DNA of 64,000 bases from Sulfitobacter donghicola DSW-25 = KCTC 12864 = JCM 14565 (GCF_000622405.1 NZ_JASF01000005.1:2790001-2854000); one strand, 5' to 3'; positions 47,880-58,209 are shown, counted from the first letter of the stretch. Translations and numbers: made by a program. The notes: generated by a model from the sequence alone, not told the origin.

Positions 47880-49055
47880 TTAGCGGCCGCTTTTTTCTTT
47901 CGCGAAATCACACAGCTGGTGCATGGCCTGCACAAAGGCGGTGTCTTCGATTGTCATGGCCACACGGATATGCCCCGCCGCTGCTTTGCCAAAGCTTTCG
48001 CCTGGCATCACGGCGATGTGGTGGGCGTCCAGCAGGGCAAAGGCGAACTCTTGGCCGCTCATCCCCGTCGCGCTGATATCCAGCATCATGTACATCGCAC
48101 CTGCATTCGGAACGACACCCACCACGTTCTGACCCGCCAAGACGGTTTGCGCCAGATCGCGGCGTCTGCGGAATGGTTCCGCGATCTCGGTCTCAAAATC
48201 TTCGCCCAGTTCCAGCGCAAACAGGGCCGCGTCCTGAATAAAGCCCGCAACGCCATAGTTTGTGTGGGTGGCAAGGTTGATCAGATGTTCAACCATCTCC
48301 TCTGGTCCGATCACCCACCCAATGCGCGAGCCCGTCATCGCATGGCTTTTGGACATCGAGCCAACAACCAACGTGCGTTCGGCCATACCTTCCAGTGCAC
48401 GGGGCGAGATATGCTCTCCCTCCCAGATCTGGGTGTCATAAACTTCGTCCGAGATGAGCCATAGATCGTGCTCTTTGCAGACATCCGCGATGCCTTCTAG
48501 CGTTTCACGGCTATAGACAACGCCTGTAGGATTGTTGGGAGAGTTCACCAGCAGGGATTTTGCCCCCTTGGCCACAGCCGCAATATCAGCGGCACGCGGC
48601 TGGAAGGCGTCGCTGGCATGGGCTTTGATCGCTAAAGGCTCTGCTGATGCGCCGCGCAGCGTGCCGGGGTAGGTGGCATAATAGGGATCGATGTATAGCG
48701 CGGTATCACCGGGGTCGATCACAGCAGTATGGGCGGCAAACAGCGCCGACTGGCCACCAGGGGTCACCATCACGTTCTCACGTTTCGTGGGGACGCCTGT
48801 GCGTTCGGTCACGCGTTTGGCGATGGCGTCACGCAATGCGGTAATGCCGGGGATAGAGGCATAGCCTGTATGCCCGCCAAGGGCAGCGCGGTGCATATCC
48901 TGCAAGATAGGCGCAGCCGTGCGAATGTCGTGTTCGCCAATGGTCAGCTCGGTGACGGGGGTGCCTTCGGTGATCATCTCACGCGCGCGCATGAAAACTT
49001 CCCAACCGTCTGATCCGCCGCCTAAAATTGTACTGATCCGTTTTGATGCCTGCAT
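47880..49055 (-). CDS. PLP-dependent aminotransferase (aspartate-aminotransferase fold)
   Basis: 391 residues from the ATG at 49055 (MQASKRISTILGGGSDGW), AAAGGAG upstream. Fold type I: PNNPTGVVYSRETL, SDEVYDTQIWEG and the PLP Lys in LVVGSMSKSHAMTGSRIGW. HIRVAMTIED contains the C-terminal substrate Arg. The N-terminal ELTIGEHDIRTAAPILQDM is typical of the subgroup found beside betaine/one-carbon genes; the substrate is unknown. It lies upstream of the mttB-like gene on the same strand. Confidence 0.88.
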   Translation of the reverse strand: MQASKRISTILGGGSDGWEVFMRAREMITEGTPVTELTIGEHDIRTAAPILQDMHRAALGGHTGYASIPGITALRDAIAKRVTERTGVPTKRENVMVTPGGQSALFAAHTAVIDPGDTALYIDPYYATYPGTLRGASAEPLAIKAHASDAFQPRAADIAAVAKGAKSLLVNSPNNPTGVVYSRETLEGIADVCKEHDLWLISDEVYDTQIWEGEHISPRALEGMAERTLVVGSMSKSHAMTGSRIGWVIGPEEMVEHLINLATHTNYGVAGFIQDAALFALELGEDFETEIAEPFRRRRDLAQTVLAGQNVVGVVPNAGAMYMMLDISATGMSGQEFAFALLDAHHIAVMPGESFGKAAAGHIRVAMTIEDTAFVQAMHQLCDFAKEKSGR

Positions 49056-49287
49056 GATATGCTCCTTTCCTGTGTTGTACGCAGGGGCGCAGAGGTTGGG
49101 GGCATTGTCAATCAACCTTGACGCAGGCGGGGGTGTTCCGCTACTGCTTTGGCATGACAACGCAAACAACCATGATTTGTTGCACGATTACCTGCTGAGA
49201 TTTCTCTCGCGGGCCTGATCACGTTGTTTTATTTTCTTTGAAACTGTGCCATGTCCCGCGCAACGCTGTGCCGATAGGACTATTGCT

Positions 49288-50652
49288 ATGACGACGATCA
49301 AACTCCACAACACAAAGACCCGCAAACGCGAAGAGTTTGTGCCAATCGATCCTAAGAACGTGCGCATGTATGTCTGTGGCCCGACGGTTTATGATCGCGC
49401 GCACCTTGGCAATGCGCGGCCTGTGATCGTGTTTGATGTGCTCAACAGGTTGCTGCGCCACATGTATGGAGACACCCACGTCACCTATGTGCGCAACTTT
49501 ACCGATATCGACGACAAAATTAACGCCCGTTCCGCCGCAAGTGGCCGCCCGATTGGCGACATCACTGCCGAGACGACGCAGTGGTTCCTTGACGATATGG
49601 CCGCCGTTGGCGCGATCGAGCCTGACCACATGCCACGCGCGACTGCCTTTGTCCCGCAGATGATTGCGCTGATCAGTGATTTGATTGCCAAAGGTCACGC
49701 CTATGAGGCCGAGGGCCATGCGCTGTTCGCTGTGGACAGCTATAAGGAATACGGAGCTTTGTCGGGGCGAAGCGTCGATGACATGATCGCTGGTGCGCGG
49801 GTAGAGGTCGCCCCCTACAAGCGGAACCCGATGGATTTTGTCCTGTGGAAACCCTCAGACGCGGATACGCCGGGATGGGATAGCCCATGGGGCCGTGGCC
49901 GTCCGGGGTGGCATATCGAATGCTCTGCCATGGCGCATGAATTGCTGGGTGCGCATTTCGACATTCACGGCGGAGGGAATGATCTGATGTTCCCGCACCA
50001 TGAAAACGAAATCGCTCAAAGCTGCTGCTCGGGCGATAAATTCGCCAACTACTGGCTGCATAACGAGATGCTGCAGGTAGAGGGCAAGAAGATGTCCAAA
50101 AGCCTTGGTAACTTCTTTACCGTGCGCGATCTGTTGGATCAGGGCGTTCCTGGTGAAGTGATCCGCTTTGTCATGCTGAGCACTCACTACCGTAAACCAA
50201 TGGATTGGACCGAGAAGAAGGCCAAAGAGGCATCACGATCATTAAAGAAATGGCGGGACCTTGTCATTGGTATTGCAGCGGCACCTTCTATCCCAGAGGC
50301 AGTATTGGCTACGCTGGGCGATGATCTGAATACAGCTGGCGTACTGGCATTGTTACACGAATATGCCAATAATGGAGATTACGCGTTGTTAAAGGCTAGT
50401 GCGCAATTATTAGGGCTTCTTACCGACGAATTAGGAGGTTGGACTGATCGTGGCGGTGTTCTTTTGGATGGTTGGACAGAGAGACTTTCTGCTGCACGAG
50501 AAGAAGCGATGGCGACGAAGAATTTCGTAGAAGTTGATCGGATCAAATCGCTTTTGACGGACGCCGGTGTGAGCGTTCAAATGGGTAAAGAAGGAATTGT
50601 TTTGGCTGCTGGTCCTGAAGTTGACCTCGCCAAACTCGAGGCCAGCCAATGA
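49288..50652 (+). CDS. cysS: Cysteine-tRNA ligase
   Basis: 454 residues from the ATG at 49288 ([17 protein letters not shown]); the longer frame upstream has no homology. Class I synthetase: [20 protein letters not shown] (HIGH-type, with Zn Cys), [18 protein letters not shown] (Zn Cys), [19 protein letters not shown] (Zn His/Glu) and [16 protein letters not shown]. The last 430 nt look more AT-rich in codon use than the first part. It overlaps cimA by 4 nt. Confidence 0.96.
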   Translation: MTTIKLHNTKTRKREEFVPIDPKNVRMYVCGPTVYDRAHLGNARPVIVFDVLNRLLRHMYGDTHVTYVRNFTDIDDKINARSAASGRPIGDITAETTQWFLDDMAAVGAIEPDHMPRATAFVPQMIALISDLIAKGHAYEAEGHALFAVDSYKEYGALSGRSVDDMIAGARVEVAPYKRNPMDFVLWKPSDADTPGWDSPWGRGRPGWHIECSAMAHELLGAHFDIHGGGNDLMFPHHENEIAQSCCSGDKFANYWLHNEMLQVEGKKMSKSLGNFFTVRDLLDQGVPGEVIRFVMLSTHYRKPMDWTEKKAKEASRSLKKWRDLVIGIAAAPSIPEAVLATLGDDLNTAGVLALLHEYANNGDYALLKASAQLLGLLTDELGGWTDRGGVLLDGWTERLSAAREEAMATKNFVEVDRIKSLLTDAGVSVQMGKEGIVLAAGPEVDLAKLEASQ

Positions 50653-52262
50653 CCAAACACCGCCTCTCAATCTATGACACCACCCTGCGGGACGGGCAGC
50701 AAACCCAAGGTGTGCAATTCTCGACCGAGGAAAAGATCACCATCGCCAAAGCGCTGGATGCGCTGGGCGTGGATTATATCGAGGGCGGCTGGCCAGGGGC
50801 AAACCCGACCGATAGCGCGTTCTTTGACGAAGCACCAAAGACCTCGGCCCGCATGACCGCCTTTGGCATGACCAAACGCGCAGGCATGTCCGCCGAAAAC
50901 GATGACGTGCTGGCGGCTGTGCTGAATGCGAATACCTTTAGTGTTTGCCTTGTTGGTAAAACCCATGAATTCCATGTGACCACCGCGCTGGGCATCACGC
51001 TGGCGGAAAACACCGAAAACATCGCGCGCTCGATTGCGCATATCGTGGCCCAAGGGCGCGAGGCGCTGTTTGACGCAGAACATTTCTTTGACGGGTATAA
51101 ATCCAACCCCGCTTATGCTCTGGAGGCGATCCGCGCAGCCTATGACGCTGGTGCGCGCTGGATTGTTCTGTGTGACACCAACGGGGGGACGTTACCCTCC
51201 GAGGTTGGTCGCATCACGGCCGAGGTGATCGCGGCGGGGATCAGTGGCGATCGTTTGGGCATCCACACCCATGATGATACCGAAAACGCCGTGGCCTGTT
51301 CGCTTGCCGCGATTGACGCAGGCGCGCGCCAGATACAGGGCACGTTGAACGGCTTGGGTGAACGCTGTGGCAATGCCAACCTCACCACGCTGATCCCGAT
51401 CCTCAAGCTGAAGGAACCCTACGCCAGCCAATATGAGATCGGCGTGAGCATGGAGGCAATAGCGGGGCTGACCAAAACCTCACGGATGCTGGATGAAATC
51501 CTGAACCGTGTGCCGCAAAAGCAGGCGGGGTTTGTCGGATCGTCGGCTTTTGCCCATAAGGCGGGGCTGCATGCCTCGGCGATCCTGAAAGATCCGTCAA
51601 CCTACGAACATATCGATCCTGCTGTCGTTGGTAACGCGCGGATCATCCCGATGTCCAATCAGGCGGGCCAATCCAACCTGCGCCGCCGTTTGGCGGGCGC
51701 TGGGCTGGAGGTTGCCAAAGGCGATCCCGCTTTGGCCGCCATTCTGGACGAGGTAAAAGCCCGCGAGGCGGATGGCTATAGCTATGACACCGCGCAGGCC
51801 AGCTTTGAGCTGCTGGCCCGTCAGGCGCTGGGCCGTATGCCTGAGTTATTCGAGGTAAAACGCTACCGCGTCACGGTTGAGCGGCGCAAAAACAAATACA
51901 ACCAGATGATCAGCCTCTCTGAGGCGGTTGTGGTGGTAAAGGTAGACGGCGAAAAACGTCTGTCGGTGTCCGAAAGCCTTGATGAAACAGGCAGTGACCG
52001 TGGCCCCGTGAACGCGCTGTCCAAGGCACTGGTCAAGGACCTTGGGCAATATTCGACCGCGCTGGCCGATTGGCGTCTGGTCGATTTCAAGGTCCGCATC
52101 ACCCAAGGCGGCACCGAAGCGGTCACGCGCGTGATTATTGATAGCGAAGACGGGCAGGGCCGACGTTGGTCAACTGTCGGGGTGTCAGCGAACATAGTGG
52201 ATGCGTCTTTTGAAGCGCTGCTGGATGCTATTCGTTGGAAATTGATTAGAGATAAAGGTTGA
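50649..52262 (+). CDS. cimA: (R)-Citramalate synthase
   Basis: 537 residues. LeuA-like TIM-barrel: [48 protein letters not shown] and [20 protein letters not shown] (metal His pair). A C-terminal regulatory domain (about 400-530) is present. [10 protein letters not shown] and the FFDGYKSNP segment fit the CimA type that makes citramalate from pyruvate and acetyl-CoA for isoleucine synthesis, rather than isopropylmalate synthase. It starts within the cysS end and heads a coupled set running to the SQS/PSY-like gene. Confidence 0.92.
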   Translation: MTKHRLSIYDTTLRDGQQTQGVQFSTEEKITIAKALDALGVDYIEGGWPGANPTDSAFFDEAPKTSARMTAFGMTKRAGMSAENDDVLAAVLNANTFSVCLVGKTHEFHVTTALGITLAENTENIARSIAHIVAQGREALFDAEHFFDGYKSNPAYALEAIRAAYDAGARWIVLCDTNGGTLPSEVGRITAEVIAAGISGDRLGIHTHDDTENAVACSLAAIDAGARQIQGTLNGLGERCGNANLTTLIPILKLKEPYASQYEIGVSMEAIAGLTKTSRMLDEILNRVPQKQAGFVGSSAFAHKAGLHASAILKDPSTYEHIDPAVVGNARIIPMSNQAGQSNLRRRLAGAGLEVAKGDPALAAILDEVKAREADGYSYDTAQASFELLARQALGRMPELFEVKRYRVTVERRKNKYNQMISLSEAVVVVKVDGEKRLSVSESLDETGSDRGPVNALSKALVKDLGQYSTALADWRLVDFKVRITQGGTEAVTRVIIDSEDGQGRRWSTVGVSANIVDASFEALLDAIRWKLIRDKG

Positions 52263-52266
52263 AAAA

Positions 52267-53244
52267 ATGGCGATGAACATCCTCCTACGTATTTTGATTT
52301 CAGTTGCGATTACTTTGGTGGTCGCGGTTATTCTGGTGTTCACGCAGGGGCCAAAGCCCATGGATGGCGAGGGTGGTCTGGATTTTACCAACCAGCTTAA
52401 CAGCAACGTTCAAGAACCCGCACCGTTGCAGGCGTTGCCCATGCGGGATGGCTATCCGTTGCAGGTCCGCACCTATGGAGGGGCGGATGACGTGCCGCTG
52501 TTGGTTTTGGTCCATGGGTCGGGATGGCATGGTCTGCAATTTGATATGCTTGCCAAGGGCTTGCAGGGCAAAGCGGATGTGATTGTACCAGACCTGCGCG
52601 GCCACGGCGCTGCGCCCGGTCGGCGTGGTGACATCGACTATATCGGCCAGTTCGAGGACGATCTGGCGGATATGATCAAAGCGGTCGCCAAGCCGGATCA
52701 GAAAATCATCATGGCGGGCCACAGCTCGGGCGGTGGACTGGTTGTGCGGTTTGCGGGGGGCGAACATGGCGGCATGTTGGATGGAGCTGTGCTGCTGGCG
52801 CCTTTCCTGAAACATAATGCCCCAACGACACGGACAGACTCTGGTGGTTGGGCGCGGGTTCTCATGCGGCGCATTATCGGCCTGTCGATCCTGAATACCT
52901 TCCAGATCAAAGCGTTTAACAACCTGCCGATCATTCAGTTCAACATGCCAAAGGCCGTGTTGGAGGGACCGTTGGGGGATACTGCAACAGTTGCCTATTC
53001 CTACCGTTTGAACCAATCCTATGCACCGCGCAGCAAATATCTAGAGGACGTGGCCGCGCTACCGCCTTTTGTTTTGCTGGCGGGCGGCGCGGATGAAGCG
53101 TTCTTTGCCCAAGAATATGCGCCAACGATGGGCGCTGTGACGGACAAAGGCCAATATGAGATCATGACAGGCGCAAACCATCTGGACATCGTAAATGATT
53201 CGCGGACCTTGGCCGTTTTTGAGAGGTTTTTAGATGACTACTGA
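52267..53244 (+). CDS. Membrane-anchored alpha/beta hydrolase
   Basis: 325 residues. An N-terminal transmembrane segment (ILLRILISVAITLVVAVILV) precedes an alpha/beta hydrolase domain: oxyanion motif LVHGSGWHG, VPDLRGHGAAPG, nucleophile elbow MAGHSSGGGLVV and catalytic His in ANHLDIVND. It resembles monoglyceride lipase/lysophospholipase types (Hydrolase_4), so a lipid ester is a likely substrate. It lies 4 nt after cimA and overlaps the next gene by 11 nt. Confidence 0.85.
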   Translation: MAMNILLRILISVAITLVVAVILVFTQGPKPMDGEGGLDFTNQLNSNVQEPAPLQALPMRDGYPLQVRTYGGADDVPLLVLVHGSGWHGLQFDMLAKGLQGKADVIVPDLRGHGAAPGRRGDIDYIGQFEDDLADMIKAVAKPDQKIIMAGHSSGGGLVVRFAGGEHGGMLDGAVLLAPFLKHNAPTTRTDSGGWARVLMRRIIGLSILNTFQIKAFNNLPIIQFNMPKAVLEGPLGDTATVAYSYRLNQSYAPRSKYLEDVAALPPFVLLAGGADEAFFAQEYAPTMGAVTDKGQYEIMTGANHLDIVNDSRTLAVFERFLDDY

Positions 53245-53962
53245 TTTGGCAAAAGAAGCCTTCTTTACCCTGCACCGTGATTTGCCCCGCGAAGGGCCAG
53301 GGGAAGCAGGGGATGTTGTATGGGCGGCGTCATTTCTTGACCTACCTGCGCGCGCGCAGATTGCTGATGTGGCCTGTGGTCCGGGGGCAGATATCGAGGC
53401 GCTGTTGGCTGAGGCCGAGCATCCCCATGTAACGGCCCTAGACCTGACGGAACATTTTGTTGCCGCAGCGCGCCAACAGTGGCGCGGGGATGATCGTGTG
53501 ACCGTCCTAAAGGCGGATATGAAAGCCATTAGCAACCCCTATGATCTGATTTGGTGCGCAGGGGCCGTCTATTTCATGGGCATCGGTCCTGCGTTAAAAG
53601 CATGGCGCAAATCTCTGTTACCCGATGGCGCGATCGCCTTTTCCGAGGTCTGTTGGTTTAGCGATGATCGGTCCCCCCGCGCAGAGGGGTTCTGGGCCCA
53701 GCAATATCCAAATACGACGGATGAGGCGGGGATCACGGCGCAGATCAAAGACGCAGGTTACAAAGTGATCGGCCAGCGCCGTCTATCTGATGCCGCGTGG
53801 GAGGCCTATTTCGGACCCCTTGATGCCCGTATTGCGCAGCTGCGCGATGGGGCGGATGCGGCTTTGAACGCTGTACTGGACGAGGCCGAAGAAGAAGCCG
53901 CCTGTTGGCGGGCCCACCGCGATGAATATGGCTACCTCCTAAGCGTTGTGCGCCCTGTATGA
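53234..53962 (+). CDS. Class I SAM-dependent methyltransferase
   Basis: 242 residues. SAM-binding motif I is ADVACGPGADIEALLAEAEH, then VTALDLTEHFVAAARQQWRG, the acidic motif VTVLKADMKAIS and YDLIWCAGAVYFMG. The substrate cannot be told; the methyltransferase-11/25 type covers small molecules and lipids. It overlaps the hydrolase upstream by 11 nt and the SQS/PSY-like gene downstream by 4 nt. Confidence 0.87.
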   Translation: MTTDLAKEAFFTLHRDLPREGPGEAGDVVWAASFLDLPARAQIADVACGPGADIEALLAEAEHPHVTALDLTEHFVAAARQQWRGDDRVTVLKADMKAISNPYDLIWCAGAVYFMGIGPALKAWRKSLLPDGAIAFSEVCWFSDDRSPRAEGFWAQQYPNTTDEAGITAQIKDAGYKVIGQRRLSDAAWEAYFGPLDARIAQLRDGADAALNAVLDEAEEEAACWRAHRDEYGYLLSVVRPV

Positions 53963-54723
53963 ACTGGAATGATGACCTGAACGCATGCGCCAAGATCGTT
54001 GAGCGGGGCGATCCCTTGCGGTTTCGCACGGCCATGATGGCGCCGGTGGCACAGCGCGGCGCCTTGTTTGCGCTCTATGCGTTCAACGTCGAGGTCAGTC
54101 GCGCACCATGGGTCACCAGCGAGCCAATGATCGCAGAGATGCGCCTGCAATGGTGGCGTGATGTGCTGGAGGAAATAGCCGAAGGAAGCCCTGTGCGCCG
54201 CCATGAGGTCGCAACACCTTTGGCGCAGGCGATATCCCCAGATCAGGCCAAACAGCTGGATGATCTGGTCGCGGCGCGGCGGTGGGATGTGTACCGCGAT
54301 CCGTTTGAGGACGCGGCTGACCTGACCCGATACATCACCCAAACAGCAGGCAATTTGATGCAGGTGAGCGCAAACTTGTTGGGGCAGGCGGATGATGTTC
54401 CTCTGCGCGATGCAGGATTTGCGGCTGGGATTGGTGCGTGGTTACGCGCCATTCCCGCCTTAGAGGAGGCGGGGCGCATTCCTCTGCTGGACGGCACGCC
54501 GCAAGGGGTTGCTACCTTGGCTCAGGAAGGTTTGGGTGGGTTGATCAAGGCGCGCAAAAGCCGCTCGGCTGTTTCGCGCAGCTGTACGCCGGCGCTGTTA
54601 CAGGCCACTGCGGCGGAACCCGCGCTGAGGCACGCAATCGCGCAGCCTCAGTCGGTTGTTGAAGGGGCACTGCCAGAGACCGGCCTTGCCTTTACCCTAC
54701 GCGCCGCCACTGGGCGCTGGTAA
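53959..54723 (+). CDS. Squalene/phytoene synthase-fold protein (NDUFAF6-like)
   Basis: 254 residues, all-alpha isoprenoid synthase fold. RGALFALYAFNVEVSRAPWV and AEMRLQWWRDVLEEIAEGSP are the family landmarks. The Asp-rich DxxxD motifs that bind Mg-diphosphate in true squalene or phytoene synthases are missing, as in the mitochondrial complex I assembly factor NDUFAF6 and its alphaproteobacterial relatives. A role in complex I assembly is therefore more likely than carotenoid synthesis, and no carotenoid genes are nearby. It overlaps the methyltransferase gene by 4 nt. Confidence 0.82.
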   Translation: MNWNDDLNACAKIVERGDPLRFRTAMMAPVAQRGALFALYAFNVEVSRAPWVTSEPMIAEMRLQWWRDVLEEIAEGSPVRRHEVATPLAQAISPDQAKQLDDLVAARRWDVYRDPFEDAADLTRYITQTAGNLMQVSANLLGQADDVPLRDAGFAAGIGAWLRAIPALEEAGRIPLLDGTPQGVATLAQEGLGGLIKARKSRSAVSRSCTPALLQATAAEPALRHAIAQPQSVVEGALPETGLAFTLRAATGRW

Positions 54724-54731
54724 CCAGCTCC

Positions 54732-55937
54732 TTAGCCACGCGCGCGACGATCGTGCATCATCAGCCAGACCAGCGACGCCCCTGCAAGGATCAGGAAGGG
54801 GATCATTGCATAGTTGACCGCTGCCCAACCTGCCGCCGCCGATCCGCCCGAGCAGTTCATCAACCCGCCAGAGGCGAGGGAGGCAATGGTAACGCCGCCA
54901 AACACCAGCAGGTCATTCAACCCTTGCATACGGCCACGCTCATGTGGGGCATGTGCCCCCGCCAGCATCGAGGTCGCGCCGATAAAGCCAAAGTTCCAGC
55001 CGATCCCAAGCAGGATCAAAGCGATATAGAAGTTTTCAAGCTCAACACCTTGCAGGGCGATGATCCCCGCAAGGCCAAGGATCGCAATGCCCGAGCCGAC
55101 AATCCGCTCAACCCCGAACCGGTTGATCAGATGCCCTGTAAAGAAAGAAGGCGCATACATCGCCAGAACGTGCCCCGTAACGATAAAGCCCGCGTCCTTC
55201 TGCTCAAACCCGCAACCAACCACGGCCAGCGGTGTGGAGGTCATGACAAGGTTCATCAAAGCGTAAGAAACCATGGCGCAAATCACCGCAACAGTGATGC
55301 GCGGCGTTGTAATCAGCTCCCAACGGGTGCGACCGCGCGGGGCGTCAATGGCGGGGGCTTGGGGTTTTGGGATGTCGATAAAGAGGAACAGCAAACTGCC
55401 CACGATATTCAGCGCAACAACCGCCAGATAAGTACCCACAAAGGGCGTCACAAAGGCGAAAGAGGTCGCCGTGGCCAGTTGCGGCCCCACGATGGCAGAG
55501 AGCAATCCCCCCGCCATAACATAAGAAATCGCCTTTGGACGAAACTCATCCGACGCGGTGTCAGCCGCGGCAAAGCGGTAAAACCCGTGTGCGGACATAT
55601 AGATACCCGTCATGAAGGATCCGACCAGAAAGATGGGAAAGGATTGCTCAATCAGCCCATATGCGCCAATCGCGCCACCCAAAGCGCCCCCAAAGGCGCC
55701 CAAAAAGAACCCCGCACGGCGCCCGTATTTTTGCATGATCGAAGAAATAGGCGTGGCCCAAACCATGGACCCGAGAACGATCATCGAAATAGGCAAGGTC
55801 GCAAGACAGACGTTTGAGGCCAGCGATTTACCTGCAAGGCCACCAACCAAAAAGATCATCGGCATTTGTGACCCCAAAAAGGCCTGCGCAATGACCAAAA
55901 TCGCTACGTTTCGCTTGGCGCGGCTGTCGTCAATCAT
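54732..55937 (-). CDS. MFS transporter
   Basis: 401 residues from the ATG at 55937 (MIDDSRAKRNVAILV), AAAGGAAA upstream. About twelve hydrophobic segments in two halves; the loop after TM2 reads SSIMQKYGRRAGFFLGAF, close to the MFS signature. The central loop (PKPQAPAIDAPRGRTRWE) divides the halves. Similar to the NNP/YfcJ-like drug or metabolite exporters; substrate unknown. It converges on the SQS/PSY-like gene with an 8-nt gap. Confidence 0.88.
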   Translation of the reverse strand: MIDDSRAKRNVAILVIAQAFLGSQMPMIFLVGGLAGKSLASNVCLATLPISMIVLGSMVWATPISSIMQKYGRRAGFFLGAFGGALGGAIGAYGLIEQSFPIFLVGSFMTGIYMSAHGFYRFAAADTASDEFRPKAISYVMAGGLLSAIVGPQLATATSFAFVTPFVGTYLAVVALNIVGSLLFLFIDIPKPQAPAIDAPRGRTRWELITTPRITVAVICAMVSYALMNLVMTSTPLAVVGCGFEQKDAGFIVTGHVLAMYAPSFFTGHLINRFGVERIVGSGIAILGLAGIIALQGVELENFYIALILLGIGWNFGFIGATSMLAGAHAPHERGRMQGLNDLLVFGGVTIASLASGGLMNCSGGSAAAGWAAVNYAMIPFLILAGASLVWLMMHDRRARG

Positions 55938-56057
55938 GGTGGTTTCCTTTTTCCCTGCGACAGGGCTACTCCTCTGGGGCGGGGGGGGCAACCCCCGCTA
56001 AGGGCTTGGGTAACATGGGCTCTTGTATCCTGCGCGGGGGGGGGTAAACCTGTTCAT

Positions 56058-56801
56058 ATGGGAAATGATGCAAAAATTCTGTTGCTGGCTGGCAGCTTTG
56101 AGGCGCGGCGTATGGCCGAGGCTTTGACAGAGCAAGGCGCGATTTATGATGCATGGATTTCCGAAGCCCCCCGTGGCGATGCGCGCATGCCACAAACACC
56201 CAGACTGCATCGGTTTGAAACCGCAACAGAAATGCGCGACGCGGTAGAGCAGGGCGGGTATACCGCAGTTCTGGACGCCAGCCATGCGTTTGACCGTACA
56301 GTGACCCAGCAGGGGTTTGCAGCGGCCAAGGCGTTGGGCTTGCCCTATCTGCGCCTTGAACGCCCTGACTGGAGTGTCGATGGCCACTCAAACTGGCGCC
56401 GCGCGCCAGATGTAGCTGCGGCGAATGACATGATCGCACAGGGCGCCACCGTGTTTTGCGCAACCGGATGGGACAGCCTGCCTGATTTCGTTGGGTTCCG
56501 TGGAAAAAAGCTGTTGTTGCGTCAGACGCGCCGCCATGATCGCCCGCCGCCGTATCCTTTTGTGCAATTGGTGTTTGGTGATCCGCCGTTTAGCGCGCGC
56601 GATGAAGAGACCCTTTTCCAAAACCTTTCCATTGATCTATTGATCTGCCGCAATCTGGGCGGACGGGCGAGCCGCCCCAAGCTGGATGCAGCTGAGGCGC
56701 TGGGGATACCTGTGATCCTCATTGATCGCCCCTTAGCGCCAGAGGGTTTGCCAAGCGTTGCAGAAATCGCTGACGCTTTGGCATGGACTGCCGCTCTATG
56801 A
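56058..56801 (+). CDS. cobK: Precorrin-6A (cobalt-precorrin-6A) reductase-like protein
   Basis: 247 residues. CobK fold: ILLLAGSFEARRMAEALTEQ at the N-terminus, AVLDASHAFDRTVTQQGFAA (DATHPFA-type motif), PYLRLERPDWS and the C-terminal LLICRNLGGRASRPKLDAAE (SKNSGG-type motif). It reduces precorrin-6A in corrin-ring synthesis. No other cob gene is in the window, so it is apart from the main cobalamin cluster; the conserved motifs are divergent. The product pathway feeds NrdJ and the MttB-like methyltransferase. It overlaps the alkA-like gene by 4 nt. Confidence 0.82.
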   Translation: MGNDAKILLLAGSFEARRMAEALTEQGAIYDAWISEAPRGDARMPQTPRLHRFETATEMRDAVEQGGYTAVLDASHAFDRTVTQQGFAAAKALGLPYLRLERPDWSVDGHSNWRRAPDVAAANDMIAQGATVFCATGWDSLPDFVGFRGKKLLLRQTRRHDRPPPYPFVQLVFGDPPFSARDEETLFQNLSIDLLICRNLGGRASRPKLDAAEALGIPVILIDRPLAPEGLPSVAEIADALAWTAAL

Positions 56802-57424
56802 TAGGGCTGATCAGGTCTCAGGAGGATGTAGATACGGGCGCTGCGTGGTTGGCCAAGGCCGAGCCGCGGTTTGCTCAGGCGCTTGAGCAGATAGGGCCGC
56901 TGCCGTTGCGGTTGGCGCCGGACGGGTTTGGGGCGCTGTTCAACAAGATCGTCAGCCAGCAGGTCTCGGTCGCGTCTGCGCGCGCGATCTGGAGCAGGGT
57001 TGAGGCTGCGGGGCTGGATGATGCGGCTGCCGTGCTGCAATCAAGCGATGATGACCTTAAGGCGGTTGGGCTGAGCCGCCCAAAGGTGAAATATGCCCGC
57101 GCCCTAGCCGAGGCGCGCATCGATTACACGGCTTTGCGACAGGCGTCGGATGCTGATGTGGTGAAAACTCTTACGGCTGTCTCGGGGATTGGGGTGTGGA
57201 CGGCGCAGGTTTATGCGATGTTCAACCTCGGTCGGCCTGATGTCTTTGCCCCTGGCGATTTAGCGCTACAGGAATCTGCGCGCATGTTATTTGACCTGCC
57301 CGAGCGCCCAACACCCAAACAATTTGAAAACATGGCGCTGCAGTGGTCCCCTTGGCGGGCGGTTGCAGCGCGCCTGCTGTTCACCTACTACCGTATTGCA
57401 AAAGACCGGGAAGGAATAACATGA
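56798..57424 (+). CDS. DNA-3-methyladenine glycosylase II (AlkA-like, HhH-GPD)
   Basis: 208 residues from the ATG at 56798, which overlaps the cobK stop (ATGA). Helix-hairpin-helix/GPD superfamily: FNKIVSQQVSVASARAIWSR, the hairpin LTAVSGIGVWTAQVYAMFNL and the catalytic Asp in DVFAPGDLALQES. It lacks the N-terminal domain of E. coli AlkA, as in the shorter bacterial forms. Excises alkylated purines from DNA. Coupled by 4-nt overlap with the carboxylesterase downstream. Confidence 0.9.
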   Translation: MIGLIRSQEDVDTGAAWLAKAEPRFAQALEQIGPLPLRLAPDGFGALFNKIVSQQVSVASARAIWSRVEAAGLDDAAAVLQSSDDDLKAVGLSRPKVKYARALAEARIDYTALRQASDADVVKTLTAVSGIGVWTAQVYAMFNLGRPDVFAPGDLALQESARMLFDLPERPTPKQFENMALQWSPWRAVAARLLFTYYRIAKDREGIT

Positions 57425-58086
57425 CACGAGTCCTCACTTCAGAACGCCGCGAACCAGCATCGGGGGAAACCAGATCGGTTGTTGTGTTCTTGCACGGCTA
57501 TGGTGCCAATGGCGCTGACCTGCTGGGCCTTGCTGACCCGCTGAGCGAACATCTGCCGGATACGTTGTTTGTTGCACCGGATGCGCCTGAAACTGTTGTG
57601 GGTATGCCGAATGCCTATCAATGGTTTCCGCTTCCATGGCTGGACGGTTCCTCAGAAGAGGAAAGTGCGCGCGGTATGGCGCAGGCGGTGGATGATCTGA
57701 ACGCCTATTTAGACGCATTGATGGTGGACGAAGACGTGCTCCCCGAGCAGGTTGTCCTGTTTGGCTTTTCGCAAGGGACAATGATGGCGCTGCATGTCTC
57801 TGCGCGCCGCGAAGATGCGGTCGGGGGCGTTGTGGCCTTCTCGGGGCGGCTATTTTCGCCAGAAACGCTTGCGGACGAAGTCGTGTCACGCCCACCTGTC
57901 TTGCTGATCCATGGCGATCAGGATGACGTGGTGCCGCCGCAATCTCTGCCAGAAGCTGCCGAAGCATTGCAAGAAGCAGGTTGGGTGGATGTGTTTGCCC
58001 ACATCATGAAGGGCACCGCGCATGGGATCGCGCCTGATGGCCTGTCCGTTGCTTTGGCGTTTATGCGCGACAAGCTCAGCCTATAG
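57421..58086 (+). CDS. Phospholipase/carboxylesterase family hydrolase (YpfH-like)
   Basis: 221 residues from the ATG at 57421 (MTRVLTSERREPASGE), GGAAGGA upstream. Alpha/beta hydrolase: FLHGYGANGADLLGLAD, nucleophile in LFGFSQGTMMALHV, Asp in LIHGDQDDVVPPQS and His in GTAHGIAPDGL. Family members cleave short acyl esters or thioesters; the physiological substrate is unknown. Last of the cobK-alkA-esterase set. Confidence 0.88.
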   Translation: MTRVLTSERREPASGETRSVVVFLHGYGANGADLLGLADPLSEHLPDTLFVAPDAPETVVGMPNAYQWFPLPWLDGSSEEESARGMAQAVDDLNAYLDALMVDEDVLPEQVVLFGFSQGTMMALHVSARREDAVGGVVAFSGRLFSPETLADEVVSRPPVLLIHGDQDDVVPPQSLPEAAEALQEAGWVDVFAHIMKGTAHGIAPDGLSVALAFMRDKLSL

Positions 58087-58209
58087 AGGGTCATACCGTC
58101 AAAATTCTGTAACATAGCCTGCCTAGGTTGCCTGCGACATCTTGTGTTATTCAAGGGCTTGCCAGTCTCAAACCACGAGATATAGTCAAGAAAACGGCTA
58201 GAGGGTGAC

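Noticed and set aside
54753..55817. Plus-strand open frame of 354 codons opposite the MFS gene
   Set aside because: Low-complexity Arg/Gln/His translation, mirror of transmembrane codons in the real gene.
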